64,000 nt of DNA from Tetrastigma voinierianum (GCA_016808115.1 JAEQBH010005101.1:310001-374000), one strand, 5' to 3'. Shown: positions 33,860-45,972, counted from the first letter of the stretch. Numbers and translations are program-made. The notes: a model not told the origin generated them from the letters alone.

Positions 33860-35320
33860 TGATTCGTGCCACGGTAGGGTGATTCGGAATCAACAAAATT
33901 TGTATCCTAAGTTCCTCCCTCACTGCTTGGTAGTCAAGCTCTTGCGTATAGTGGTCTAAATTAGAACAGGGATGGGTTTTCTTCATGTCTGAATGATTTA
34001 GTGAAGTCAAAAAATGGTGAATTAAATTTGGATTTTTTCTGAGTTAGTTAAAAGCAATTGAGGTTTTTGGGGTTTAAAGCGAAGAAAATAAAATGAAGAA
34101 AAAATAAGAAAGAACTCTTTGAAAGTCTCGAGGCCAGTTGCAGGATTTACTAAGGGCAACCAACATGTCTCAGGTCACTTTTTCCTCGCGTTGGGGAGGA
34201 TGACATATAGTCATTTCGAGCAGGGATCTTCATTTAACTTTAAAAACTAAACCCTCATAATTTTCCTTGTGATAGAAAGCATTCATTTAACATTTTATGG
34301 TTCCTATAGTGAAAACATGTCTCAAAAACCTACCCTTCAGTAACAAATAAGAGACAACTAATTAGGCATCAGTGAATCTAGTGAAAGTATCCATTGAACC
34401 CAAAAGGCTTGCCAAATACACATTAGGAAAGCATGCTTAAGAGATTTTAACCTAAAAAGTTGAAATCAACCTTAACCTACCTCAATAACCGTAAAGAGCA
34501 ACTAATGGATATCAGTGTATCTAATGCTAAGAATACACTGAACCCTAAAAGCTTGCCAAGTATTGGCCAAAGAAAGTACATCAAAAATCTTTAAACCTAG
34601 GGTTGCAAATTTGGGAACCAAAAATGGAAAAGTCTGCTGCGTGAAAAACAAGGGAACCAAGAGGTTACCTTAAGATCGTTGCCCCAGTAGCCGTCCTCTT
34701 CAAGGAGGAAGAGGTTTTAGCCGCTCATCCTCCAAGTTGTCATCCTTGGAGGGTGTTTGGCAATCAAGAAAGGAAGAGAAAATGAGAGAAAAGCAAAAAA
34801 ACGGGAGAACGGAGCCCTAATTTTATTTACAGCAAAAATTCGTCCCTTCCAGTGTATACAAAAATGGCTTATATAGCCTTACAAACCAAGTGAAATACCA
34901 TAAAATCCAAACTTAAGTGATTACAACAAGGGTAGAAAGGAGAAAAACCAAATTTAGCAAAAGCGAGGCGTGAAAAGCATGGGAACAATCGGCCAAGAGG
35001 AGCAGGTGCTCGCGAGGATGCACGGTGGCTGTAGCAAAGCACTCCTACCCGGGGGTCCAATTTCTTCATTTTTGCTCTTCTTTCCTTATGATCTTTGATT
35101 TATGTCTTGAGTTTGACTTAATTCTTCGTGCTTGGATCGACTCAACAATTTTGGCATAATTAGCTCGCAAAAACTGCAAAATTTGCCACAAAATGCGATC
35201 ATTAAAATAGTAGGGACAGTAATGTATAGAAATCGGGTTAATTAGAATGAGGTAGTATACAAAAGCACTCAAAACCTATAATAAATAGGGTTCAAAATAG
35301 CACTTTTTGGACACTAATCA
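33860..35320 (-). repeat. 3' LTR of element D
   Basis: 1461 bp; on the minus strand it begins TGATTAGTGTCC and ends CGAATCA. TATA-like TATATAAG lies on the minus strand at about 34868-34876. Matches 38900-40308 apart from clustered short indels. Confidence 0.87.
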
Positions 35321-35336
35321 CACCCCCAACCTACAC
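35321..35336 (-). other. Polypurine tract of element D
   Basis: On the minus strand GTGTAGGTTGGGGGTG directly precedes the TGATTAG start of the LTR. Confidence 0.7.
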
Positions 35337-36886
35337 ATTGCTAGTCCCTTAGCAATGAAAGAAAGAAAGAAAGAGCATACAAAATGATAACAAAATAATG
35401 TTTACAAAAATTATTTCAAAAAGGTTATTAATAAGTAATGCCTAACCCTAAGTAAGAATCATCAACCCCTTGTCCAATAACTATCATGAGAGAATGAATG
35501 ACATACAAAATTGAATATCAAAATAGCCTCATTCTTAGTGAATCAACCAGAAATTTCCACCAAAATCTAAGTGTTTATTTTATCAGCTCTCAATGATAAG
35601 TGTGGCCTCTCTGACCTAGCTGCTACCACGACCTAGCCGCTAACTTAACCTAAATAGTCAGGACCCACCTCTTATTCCACAATTCTTTTTTTTTGTGTTG
35701 TAGGTCACCCAATCTTTGAGAATCGACCTCACCAAAAGTCCATGTAACGAGGATCTGGAAGTGACTCCCAACCAATTAAGGTTTAGGGCACGAGTCATAA
35801 GGATCTTTCGACCACAAACTCTTGGGTTTCACCGGACTGAATGATTCGAGACTCCAACACCTACAACGCTAGCTCCACCCATCCACCCATGTAGCGAGAC
35901 ACTAAGTCGGTGACTCCCGACCGGTGAAGGTTTAGGGCCAGGGCTTTAATGGCCTCGCCATATACCCCCTCGGACCGTGTTCGGGTTTTCAGAGCAAAGT
36001 GTTGCAATTTTATTCTTTTTCTTTTCTTTTTCTTTTCTTTTTCTATTTTCTTTTCTTTTTTTTTCTTCTTTTTCTCGTTTTCTTCTTTTCTTTTTCTCTG
36101 AGGGGTCCTTAACCTATTAAAGCGGTCGATGAAACTAGGGTAGGTTATGCAAAGTAAAAGGAGGTTGCGCGGTTTTTTAACTATCATTGAAACCTCTTGT
36201 CACTCACGTAGTAGTTAGCTAAAGGTGGAAAAAATATCGAAATCAATAAGAATTCAACTAATCATTCACTCAACCAAGCATGGAATCAATCTAACATCAA
36301 TAGAAGATTGGACAAAGTTTAAATTTTCAACTTGCGGGTTAGCGAAAACCCGCAAAATTTTGATTGCAAATTGGGTCAGTTTTTGAAAAGTAGAGTTGTA
36401 TGGTATAAATGACTTTATAGAAAGGGGACCCGTGAGCCACCCAAACATCACAAAATGGGCTTACACAAAATAATAACAAAACATAAATACAAAAGCCACT
36501 TCCTTTGCTAACTCTCCCCCCACGCTGAACATCTCGGTATTAGAAATGGGAGGCTCGGATTGGAAAATTAGAAGGAAGTGTTACCTCTATGATGAGATGT
36601 GATCATTTCTGGATAGGAAACTTCGCAAGCTTTCCCATGACACCTTATTCACTCAGTTTGGGCTTCAAATAAACAAGTTAGAAGAAGAAGAAAAGAGAGG
36701 GAAAAAAGTGGCCCGAGTTGGAGCATTTTAAAATTACACTTTCATAACAATCTCAAAAATGTTCTTTCTAAGTATATTTAGATTCTACACTCTCTAAGCT
36801 TTCAACGGTACCAAGAACGCCTAAAGGGTTCGGATGAAAAAGTTATGGCTGAAAAACAAAATTGGGAGGCAAGAAAGTGGGGCCCA
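35337..36886 (-). other. Interior of element D, noncoding 3' half
   Basis: No convincing ORF. A polypyrimidine run on the plus strand (CTTTT-rich, 36004-36100) is a purine tract in the element's sense strand. Frames crossing it are Lys- or Phe-rich artefacts. Confidence 0.6.
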
Positions 36887-37430
36887 TAGCGAAAAAATTT
36901 TATTTGCTCACCGATAATTTTTCGCTAGGCTAGCGAAAATTTGACATAGCGAAAATTTCGCTATGTTTGCGAAATTTTCGCTATGTCTAATAGAAATTTT
37001 TTTGATTTTTTTTTTTTTGAAAAATCAAATAAAATAAAAAATAATAAAATAAAATAAAATAATATATAGCATAAATAAAAATAATAATTTTTTTTTTGAA
37101 ATAAAAATAATATATAAAGAAAAACAAGCGTTTTTTTATATAAAAATTAAATAAAAATAAAAAATAAAAAAATATAAAAATAAAACAAAATAAGCAGAAA
37201 GTAAATGTTTTTGTCACATGTGAGGAAAGCAATGTTGATTTAAGCTATTCGTTGGAATTTATTTGCTAGCGAAGCGCATTGTTCTAGCGAAATTTTCAGA
37301 TTCCCGTCTCCACGAATTTAGCTAGGCGTAGCGAAATTTACAGCTAGCTGTGAAAATTCCATCTATGGCGAAATTTTCACATTTATTAGAATTGCGAGAA
37401 ATTTTATTGTAGTTGCGATAAATTCACATC
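36887..37430. repeat. Cluster of TAGCGAAA/TTTCGCTA palindromic motifs in element D
   Basis: At least ten copies of AGCGAAA or its complement. The best is a perfect inverted repeat at 36944-36966: arms ACATAGCGAAA and TTTCGCTATGT around one base. Others: TAGCGAAAAA (36887) facing TTTTTCGCTA (36917), GCGAAATTTTCGC (36969-36981), and decayed copies at about 37265, 37291, 37330 and 37375. An A/T-only stretch (36990-37200) splits the cluster. Confidence 0.75.
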
Positions 37431-37699
37431 TTCATTTACGCTTTCAATTTCTTGTCAGCTTACAAATTTTGCACAAAAACTGCAAAAATTAATGCAAGAA
37501 AAATTAAGAAAAATTGTAGAAAAGCAAAAACTAATTTAAAAACATAAATTAACTAAAAATTAGATAAAAAGCTAAGAAGAAAAATTACTTGAAATCAAAA
37601 TAAAAATGCAATAAAAATAAAAATAAGACCAAAGAAAATTAAAGAAACAAAAGTGGGGAGGCGTGTCCTGAGGACCACTTTCCTTAGGCCTTTGGGTGT

Positions 37700-38649
37700 A
37701 GGAACTAGCGCGAGACTCGGAAATGTGCGGGGTTAGTTATCGAATCAGAGCCGACACCCAGAACCAACCCCTTTGTGTCATCGCGGTGTGACGAATTTGC
37801 CATTGTTTTTGATGTAATTGGCAAAGTTACGTACCAAAGGCCACTAATCTGTGAAAAATTTTACCTGGCCGGTGATGGGCAGCATGGGTTTTAGGAGAAG
37901 CGAGTCTTGTGGGTTTTGGGTTTGCGGATGTGGAAGCGTATGTTACCGCGGTAGTGGGTGCAGGTGGTCTTGGCATTGGCAGTAGGTGTTTTGGGTTGGG
38001 ATTGTAGTGCAGGTGAAGGCAATATCGCAGAGGCTGAATCGGTGAGGCGAGAGGCCAATTTTCTCTTTGTGTTCTTCCCGCTTGCTTCTCGATCAAACGG
38101 GGATTACTTCCTTCTTCTCCATGCCTTGAGCAATGACACGATGACGAGGGATTAGGGTACTCTACCAAGCCTTCTTGTGGCTGCTGTAAACACGGCTCCT
38201 CCACCATGGTATCACTTTGGCACTCTTCCTCTGGTGGACAACATTCTTGATTGATTAAGGTCTTGGAGTGGAATCTTGCAGTACATCCCATTTATGCTCA
38301 TAGTCATTTTTATTATCTATTTTCTTGTTCAAATTGTCTTCCACGGTAATGATTCTCTTATTCAAATGGGCTTTAATCACCACATTCTCTTCACAAGAGT
38401 CTCATCCACTATCAGGTTAAGGTCCCAGAAATGGCTTGTTCAAATGGAGGGAGTGACGTAGTGGTGAGTATTTGAGGGTTGAAGCATAAAATGGAGGTTC
38501 GGGAGGACCATATTGTAGGAGTCTTGGTTCCCATGAGGAGTGTGGTGTGATTCCTCCAAGCGTAGTTTGTAAGCACTACCATATGGTGAACTCATCCATT
38601 GGTTCCTATAGTCCCTCATTGTCATATATGCCCTGAGTTGCTCTCCCAC
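37700..38649 (-). pseudogene. Hypothetical ORFs of element D
   Basis: Two minus-strand frames, 38440-38649 and 37827-38291 (154 codons). The first contains GEQLRAYMTMRDYRNQW, the second CCPPEEECQSDTMVEEPC and QQPQEGLVEYPNPSSSCH, with a Pro-rich C terminus. They follow the PBS side of the element, where gag would be. I do not recognise a Gag domain, so this is a candidate element-specific protein. Coding is supported only by length and position. Confidence 0.35.
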
Positions 38650-38875
38650 TTTGAATACTCCTTCTGTTGCTTTCCCTCTTCATTAGTCACAATTCAAACC
38701 CACTGAAAATTCAATCGCGGTGAAATAAGGCAACAGAAAACGATCCTCTGAAATTTTTTTTTTATAGTGAAATGTACAAAAAAAACAAAACTGACAGTGA
38801 AACAATAAAAGGAAAATTTCACCAGAACTTGTGATGAAGATCACAAAGTGTTCCTGACTCGTCGAATACTTGGGC

Positions 38876-38899
38876 ACCATCCCAGGCAGTAACCCCATT
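38876..38899 (-). other. Decayed primer binding site of element D
   Basis: On the minus strand, directly after the LTR end, AATGGGGTTACTGCCTGGGA keeps TGCC-GGGA in register with the tRNA-Asp-type TGGCGCCGTTGCCGGGGA. The 5' part has mutated. Position supports it more than identity. Confidence 0.5.
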
Positions 38900-40308
38900 T
38901 GATTCGTGCCACGGTAGAGTGATTCGGAATCAACAAAATTTGTATCCTAAGTTCCTCCTGCCGTAGTCAAGCTACTGCAATATAGTGGTCTAGGGTCGAA
39001 CACGGGGATGGGTTTTCTTCGTACAAATGATTTGAGTGAAGTCAAAAAATGGTGAATTAAATTTGGATTTTCAGGTTTGGTTAAAAACAGTGAGGTTTTG
39101 GGGTTTAAAACTGAAAATAAAATGAAGAAAAATAAGAAAAGAACTCCTTGAAGTCTCAGACCCTTTGGGTTGGGATTTATAGGGCCTTGACATGTCCTCG
39201 GGTCTTTTTCCTCGCGTTGGGAGTATGACATATAGTCATTTCCCGAGCCGGATCTTCATTTAACTTTAAAGCTGGCCTCATAATTTTCCTTGTGATAGAA
39301 AGCATTCATTTAACATTTTATAGTTCCTATAGTGAAAACATGTCTCAAAAACCTACCCTTGATGTAAATAAGAGACAACTAATTGGCATCAGTGAATCTA
39401 ATTGTATCCATTGAACCAAAGTTTGCCAAATACACATTAGGGAAAGCATGCCTAGGAGATTTTAACCTAAAAGTTGAAATCTGACCGCAACCTACCTCCG
39501 ATGGCTCGTAAAGGCAACTAATGAATATCAGTGTATCTAATGCGCACAAGAATACCTTTGAACCTAAAAAACTTGCAAGTATTGGCCAAAGAAAATACAT
39601 CGAATCTTTAAACCTAGGGTTCTGAGATTTGGGACAAAATGGAAAAGTGCAACATCATTGAAAAGCAGGGAACCCGAGAGGTTACCTTAAGATCGTTGCT
39701 TGATGGTGAGTCCTCTTCAAGGAGGAAGAGGTTTTAGCGGCTCATCATCAGTTTTCATCCTTGGAGGGTGTTTGGCAATCGAAAGGAAAGAGAAAATGAG
39801 AAAAGAGAAAAGCGGAGAAACGGGCCCAATTTTTATTTGACAAAATCAGTCCCTTCCGGTGTATACAAAATGGCTTATATAGCCTTACAAACCAGAGTGA
39901 AATACCATAAAATCCAGAGCTTAAGGGTTTACAACAAAGGGTAGAAAGGAGAAAAACCAAAAATTGCAAGCGGGGCGTGAAAAGCAAAGGGAACAATCGG
40001 CAAGAGGAGCAGTGCTCGCGGGATGCCGTCATTTGTAAGTAGCACTCCTACTTGGGGTCGATTTCTTCATTTATCTTCTTTCCTTATGATCTTTGATTTG
40101 TAATGTTGAGTTTGACGAATTCTTATTGGATCGACTCAGCAATTTTTGGCATAATTAGCTCATGGCTACTGAAGTGCCACAAATGAGATCATTAAAATAG
40201 TAGGGACCGTAATGTGTAAATCGGGTTAATTAGAATGATTAGTATACAAAAAGCACTCAAAACCTATAATAAATAGGGTTCAAAATAGCACTTTTTGGAC
40301 ACTAATCA
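38900..40308 (-). repeat. 5' LTR of element D
   Basis: 1409 bp. Starts (plus strand) TGATTCGTGCCACGG and ends GGACACTAATCA, as the other LTR. Minus-strand TATA-like box at about 39874-39881. Confidence 0.87.
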
Positions 40309-40830
40309 CTTTCCTAGTGAACATTGTTCCTTGATCAGTAGTGATAGATTGGGGAATTCCAAACCTATGAATAATCTACTCCTTGATTAACTAAATCACA
40401 TCCTTATGTTCTACTTTCTTCAATGGTACTACCTCCACCCACTTAGTGAAATAGTCTATAGCAACTAGGATGAAGTTGTGCCCCTTTGATGATGTTGGAT
40501 GAATCTTCCCAATTAGATCCATGGCTCGTCCTTTGAATGGCAGCTGGCTTTACTATTAGTGTAATTCAACGGTATAGATCCTCTGTTTGCTTCGTATTTA
40601 CGGCGCAGATTGACAACCTTTGGAGTAAGTGATGCAGTCTCATAGAATGTTCGACCAAAAATAGTAGTGTCTTCTAATTAATCGTCGCTTCTTTACTCCA
40701 AATTGATAGGCTCCACAAACTCCTTCATGAACTTGCTTCATAACTTCCATGCTATATGGGAAAGATAAGCACTTGAGTAGTAACCCATCAAATCCTTTTT
40801 TGTATATCTCTCAGCCACAGTAAACAAAAT
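40309..40830 (-). pseudogene. IN: Element E integrase, zinc finger and core
   Basis: On the minus strand: HEGVCG from the zinc-finger region near 40723, MDLIGKIHPTSSKGH near 40500 with the first catalytic Asp, YFTKWVEVVPLKKVEHKDV near 40440, and TTDQGTMFT at 40312-40345 with the second Asp. Stops interrupt the finger. Sequence stops at the D insertion, just after the second Asp motif. Tat-lineage by wording of these blocks. Confidence 0.82.
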
Positions 40831-41300
40831 TCTAAGCAGAGCCTTTGTTCATGGGAACCGCTTGTTTGGATTATCCAAATACTCTCTAAACTCTGTTCTC
40901 CAATCTCCAACAATATTCATGTCATTGTTGAAGATGTCTAGGTCGATTCCCCTTTCAAAAATCGAAGAGTGATTCTTCTTCTCTATCATGATGAGCCTAA
41001 GGGTCAATTCTTCACCCATTTTTACACCAGAGCCTATTTTAGCAAGCTCATCATCTTCCCTGTTTGATTCTCTAGGCACATGTTCAAGTTTCACATTGTC
41101 AAAAAAGTCTAACAATTGAATGGTAGCAGTAAAGCAAAGTGTTAATAGCAAGATGTGGCACTTATACTCCCCTGTTAAGTTTCAGAGTACAAATTGAGAA
41201 TCTCCAATGACTCGAACATCTTTTGCCCTAAGGTCCGATGGGATCTCTAAGCCAATCACTAAGGCTTCATACTAGACCTGATTGTTGGTGCATCCAAAGG
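40831..41300 (-). pseudogene. RH: Element E RNase H and connecting region
   Basis: The minus strand reads YEALVIGLEI near 41262 and GDSQFVL near 41207, the second and third acidic motifs of RNase H in Tat elements. EHVPRESNREDDELAKIGSG follows near 41085. A stop at about 41278 and another near 41188 break it. 40849-41151 is open and covers the connecting segment toward integrase. Confidence 0.78.
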
Positions 41301-41990
41301 CCAGATTGAAAGACAATGTAGTCTTTACTCCTCTTTTAGATTTAATCACAATACCATCAATGTATATCTCCATGTGGTGGCCTAGCAAGTCATGGAAAAT
41401 AGCATTCATTGCCCTTTGCATTTTTGAGACCAAAAGGCATAACCAGCCATTCAATTGTCCCTATGGAGCCAGGACATCTAAAGGCAGTCTTAGGTATATC
41501 TTCTACTACTATTAGAATATGATTGTAACTAGAGAAACCATCCATAAAGGACAATAATTCATTATTAGCAGTAGAATCAACTAACATGTCTACAATAGGC
41601 ATCACATACATATCCTTAGGAGTAACAACATTTAAATCTCTAAAATCCACACATAATCGAAGTTTTCCATTTTTCTTCATCACATGAACAATATTGGCTA
41701 ACCATTGAACATACCTTGTAGGCCTAATGAATTTGGCCTTCAAGAGTTTCTCAATTTCCTCCTTCATTTCCAACTCTACTTCCTTGGACATCCTTCTAGG
41801 TGGTTGTTGGAAATGATTGAATTCAGGCCTAATGGCAAGGCGATGCTCCACAAGGCCTCTATCCAATCTTGGAATTTCATCATAATTCCTAGCAAACCAA
41901 TCTTTGAATTCCTACAACAATGATATGATCTGCTCCTTCAAGTTAGTGGATAATAGAGAACAAATGTAAATAATCATTGGCTCCTCCACA
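41272..41990 (-). pseudogene. RT: Element E reverse transcriptase
   Basis: 41390-41866 is a long open stretch: EHRLAIRPEF, EEIEKLLKAKFIRPTRYVQW, KLRLCVDFRDLNVVTPKDMY, SFMDGFSSYNHIL and MPFGLKNA. After a frameshift near 41415 comes MNAIFHDLLGHHMEIYIDGI. The catalytic box reads Y-I-D-G because the second Asp codon is GGT at 41353-41355, so the enzyme would be inactive. The RT wording is clearly different from that of A and B and points to the Tat lineage. Confidence 0.88.
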
Positions 41991-44050
41991 ATGTTTGTGT
42001 GCTGACTTCTTCCATAGGATCCATACCAGGCTTGTTGTCTTCCATTTTAGATAGAGTTTGACCAATCTTTCAATCGAATTTCTTCCTCCTTCTATCTCGA
42101 TTATTCTTCATAGATGACTTTAGCTCCACATATGTCGTAGAACTATTCTTCTATAACTTTTTCAGTAACTTGCTGCATTTGCATTTTGAATGCCACGTCT
42201 GCAGCTATCGCGTTCTCTTCATGAGAATACTTAGTCAACAATATCCTCAATGACTAAACCCTTTATTGGCCTAAAAGGCACAATAGCAGTTGTCTTCAAA
42301 ATCTTGGCACTATTCACGTCACTGCGATTCACCATGTATATTTCGAGTCTCATTCTTCTTTTGCCTTTGAATTTTACTTTCAACCAAACTGGCAGCTGTG
42401 TGTAACTAGCCTCCATTGAATTTAGTGCCAGTAACTCCAAAGGTTGTTTGATTCACCCATACCACTTCTGTTTCATCACCTTTCCAACAAAGAAAATCGT
42501 GAACGGAGTGAATTGGCCACACCAATTGGCATGAATCCAAATTTCCTTCCTAACAAAGCACCGACCAGGCAATAGAATTAATCGCAAAGAAATCTAATAA
42601 GGGTCTTACTACCCACAATGATGTCAATAAAGAGTACTTCAGAGTCTTAGAGATTTCTCAAGAAAAGCTTATACAAACACTCTGCTTCACCAACCACTAA
42701 TGCTTCTTCCTAAAGCTCAACATCCTCAATGCATCACATTGGATCGATGATCCATTATACACACACAATTTTGATACTGTTTACTTTATTAAAGTGTGCT
42801 CTCACATATAGAGGCCTTATGTGTCTTATCATCTCCACAATAGGTTTTTCCAATATCACCTCTAAATTTACTCCTTCTCAAAGGGGTTAATGATGATTAC
42901 CCTCCGCCATGCTTTTCCCTCACCGCAAATGTTCTTTCTACCCTACTAAGCTTTCTCCATCTCTTTGACTTGAAAAATATCATAAAGTTAGAGAAATAGT
43001 AAAACATTTTAAAAAAAATAGGAAATGTACCTATTAATAGTTCTCAACCACTGCCATCGTATCCAAGAACTAGACTCATCATCTTTTTTAGCCTTCCTTC
43101 CAAATTTGATTTTCTTTGAAGTAACCCTCATTTCTTCTTTCAGATTCTCTACTTCTTTTGGCTTTTCTTATGGCATTTCTTTAGATAATTTCCTTTTCTC
43201 CATATCTCAACACGCCTTCTTTGAAGTTCCGTGAGCCTTGGGAAATTTCTTATGTTGTACTATACAGCTTTTGTTCAAAATATGAGGAAGGACAACAAAC
43301 CTTGTAAGTATTTTCCTCCTTGAAGTGTTCCTGCCCTTTACTTATGGAAAAGTATGTCTCTCTTTTGGAGGAACATTCTTGTATTGAAGGGTTTCTCCTT
43401 CTTAATTTCCTATTTTGAATGGTATGGATACCTTCCATTCTTTTCCTTTTCTTTGGTTGTAGACACGTTCCTTTTACTGTCAATTCATCCTTATAAACCA
43501 TATATTGTTTAGGAATCCATACCTTTCTTATCCTAGCATTAGGAGAAAACCTCTCATCCTTCTCTTCAGCTAATCGCTTCATATCAAGAGCAAACTATGT
43601 CGAATCGGGGCTTACCAGTAAGAAAGGATGTTCATCAACCACCATGACCTCTTTTTTCTCAAGGAACTTTAGTATTCCCTTGTTGATCCTATTTTGAATA
43701 CAATATCTTAAAACTCCAACAAGAATTAGTACCATGATTCCAGCAGAATACACGCTGATAAAGATACTTTTTCCTTCCGGAGTTCCTCTTTGATGGGAAG
43801 TTGATGATTTTAGGGAAATGTGATGAATTTCTCCTTCCGAAGGAAATCAAATATTTCACCTTGCCACATCAAGATATATTTACTTTTGTGTATTGAGGTT
43901 TGTGACTCTTCCATATCACGCTTTTCCAACAGAGGACAAATGAAGGAACTCAGATTGAGATTTATTGTGCCTCCCTTCAGAATTAACCTCCTAGCGTGAG
44001 TCTCCCAATAAAGGGTCTTTCTCCGCAAGACTTTCTTCCCGAGTAATTTC
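41991..44050 (-). pseudogene. Element E gag-pol spacer with protease region
   Basis: About 2 kb between gag and RT with many stops. Open pieces at 42231-42440, 43250-43582 and 43810-44052 are Lys/Arg-rich. The protease should lie here by gene order, but I could not identify its D-S/T-G motif with confidence. EEPMIIYICSLLS near 41975 is the block just upstream of RT. Confidence 0.5.
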
Positions 44051-44960
44051 ATATTCTTTACCTAAGCAGCAGATTTTTCCATAGAAGTCTCCTCGAACTC
44101 ACGCAAACTTTCTTCTCAGCTCTATATTAAGTCCCCTCTGTGCTATCTTTACATACTCTATTTCTACGATATGGGTTTTTCATCTATTCCTCATTCTTTT
44201 GAAACGAGTGATAAATGACTTTATTGATTCTCCACCCCTTTGGGTTACCCTTGATAATTCTACTAGGCAAATCTCAAGTTCTGCTCTGAAGAATTGCGTG
44301 TGGAACTGTCTCTCCATTTCCTACCCACTCATGATAGAATTCCTTGGCAATGTTACATACCAAGTAAAAACATCTCTTGTTAATGAGTTAGGAAATAACC
44401 TGAGCTTGAGATAAGGGAAGTTTTCATAGTTGGCTAATTTCCAACACTGCACTGTGAATCTGGCCACATGCTCCAAGGTAGACTGTCCATTTTCTCTAAA
44501 TAATAAAGAGAATTTGGGAATTCTATACCCTCTTGGGTAAGGATTCTCTCTATCTATTACCTTTGGATATGGCTTATAGAATTATTGGCGGCCAACCTAT
44601 CTAAGGCCAAGCTCGTATAGTTCCTGTATTGCTTTCCTTATTGCCTCTAAATTTGGTGGTGGTGGCTGCATAAAAGGCCAAGGAATTTGCTGGTCTCTAT
44701 TAATACCTACCCCTAAGGGTGGTGAAATAGTGTCCCTCGTGCCTCCAGCTAAAGGAAGTGGCTCATTATAAACTCCAAGTTATGCAATCGGGTTGTTGTT
44801 AGCATACACCCTTTGAGGAGTCGTTGTCTTAACAGGATTAGGACGTTCTTCGTTAGAATTTTTCAAACTTCCCTCTTCTCTCCTATGGGGAGGAAGATAT
44901 CGATTTTCATCCTATTTAGGAGAGCAGTGAGGTCCACATGCTTCTGAAAATCTCCTGTGA
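44051..44960 (-). pseudogene. gag: Element E gag (Tat-type)
   Basis: The minus strand shows a Retrotrans_gag-like core: KPYPKVIDRENPYPRGYRIP near 44550, LEHVARFTVQCWKLANYENF near 44470, LRLFPNSLTRDVFTWYVTLP near 44400, then MERQFHTQFFRAELEI near 44310 and a GESIKSFITRFKRMRNR block near 44230. Several frameshifts and stops separate these. The order matches Tat/Ogre gag. It would form the particle core. Confidence 0.75.
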
Positions 44961-44977
44961 GCCCGCCCCGAGTTCAA

Positions 44978-45690
44978 TTAATAGTTGTCTCTCGGAGCCT
45001 ATTAAATTTTGTTGCTCGATGAATCGACAAGCCAATTCGACTCAGGTCCAAGACAATTGTGATTGCTATGATAATCTCAGGCCTTATCTTATTCTTCTCG
45101 CCCTATCACATTAGCCTTAATTGCTCAGATGCTTTTTTGGTATGTTCATCAACTTCATCTATCAAGGCTTATATTACTCGGATATTTATATTTTCTGTCA
45201 ACAAGAACTTGCTTGTTTAGACTCTACTTCTACTCGAAAGTTCATTTTCATCAAAACATTGTCCAGCTAACGCGTTCAATCTCTGTAGATTCTCGATCAT
45301 TGCCTGAAACTCAACACATTCAATTGATAGTTGTCTCCTGACCTCATTAGCTTGTTGCTTGATGAATCGACAAGTCAGTTCTAACCTCTGTGGTCCGAGC
45401 ATCTTTGAGATTACTTTTAGGATAGTCTCAGGTTGATCTTACCTCTTCTCGCTCTATCGCACAGCCTTAATTCGCTAGATGCTTTTCCTATGTTCATCGT
45501 GCCTTCATTTATCAAGGTCAGGCACATCCGACATGGCTTTAGTTTTCAAAGAAGAACTTTAAGTTGTTTGCACTCTCCACTTACTGGAGTAACCATTTTT
45601 TCATCAAAACATTGCCCAACCAACGCGTTCAATCTATGTAGATTCTCTATCATCATTCTTCAAAACTCAACAACATTAGGAACATGAATA
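44978..45690 (-). repeat. Tandem duplication in the 5' part of element E gag
   Basis: 44978-45322 and 45323-45690 are two diverged copies of a ~350-bp unit. Shared landmarks are CAATTGATAGTTGTCTC (AATTAATAG in the other copy), TGATGAATCGACAAG, TCATCAAAACATTG and GCGTTCAATCT. In the coding sense this duplicates a segment including FDEN and ECVEFQAMIENL. It lies between the leader and the gag core. Confidence 0.75.
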
Positions 45691-45953
45691 TCATCATCAT
45701 TTATATTACCGACGTCGCTTCCGGCCTAACGGGTCATTCCCTCGCTCAAGAAAACTGCTTGCATTTCTTTCAAACTATTCCACCATGGCTAGAACGAGTC
45801 CTTCATGTGTTGCTTCTACAACATCAGATACTGAGTCCTAAGACTCCAAGATGGTTTTACTTCTCAATTTTGGTGGCATCTTCAACGAAGAATAGATCCA
45901 TGGGATGATGTTTCACAAATATGTTCCCCACCGAGTTATGTTTCACAAAGATG

Positions 45954-45972
45954 TGTCCCACCAGGCGTGCCA
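45954..45972 (-). other. Primer binding site of element E, with 30-bp duplication
   Basis: Minus strand TGGCACGCCTGGTGGGACA, 6 bp after the LTR end. It forms part of a 30-bp tandem repeat: 45911-45940 and 45941-45970 both begin TTTCACAAA and hold a CCCCACC or TCCCACC core. Thus part of the PBS is duplicated on the internal side. The tRNA is not assigned here. Confidence 0.6.

Larger units (their letters stand above)
33860..40308 (-). mobile_element. Element D: non-autonomous LTR retrotransposon
   Basis: LTRs at 33860-35320 and 38900-40308 with TG...CA ends and identical flanking CTTCC at 33855-33859 and 40309-40313. A polypurine tract lies beside the left LTR and a decayed PBS beside the right LTR, so the element reads right to left. 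The 3.6 kb interior shows no RT, RNase H or integrase, only two weak ORFs. It therefore needs enzymes from another element. The PBS resembles the Athila/Tat group. Confidence 0.88.

Noticed and set aside
36987..37232. Phe/Tyr-rich minus-strand ORF
   Set aside because: Pure A/T low-complexity sequence in element D; no protein-like pattern.
43025..43234. Plus-strand ORFs across 41282-45908
   Set aside because: Shadows of the minus-strand Tat gag-pol frames.
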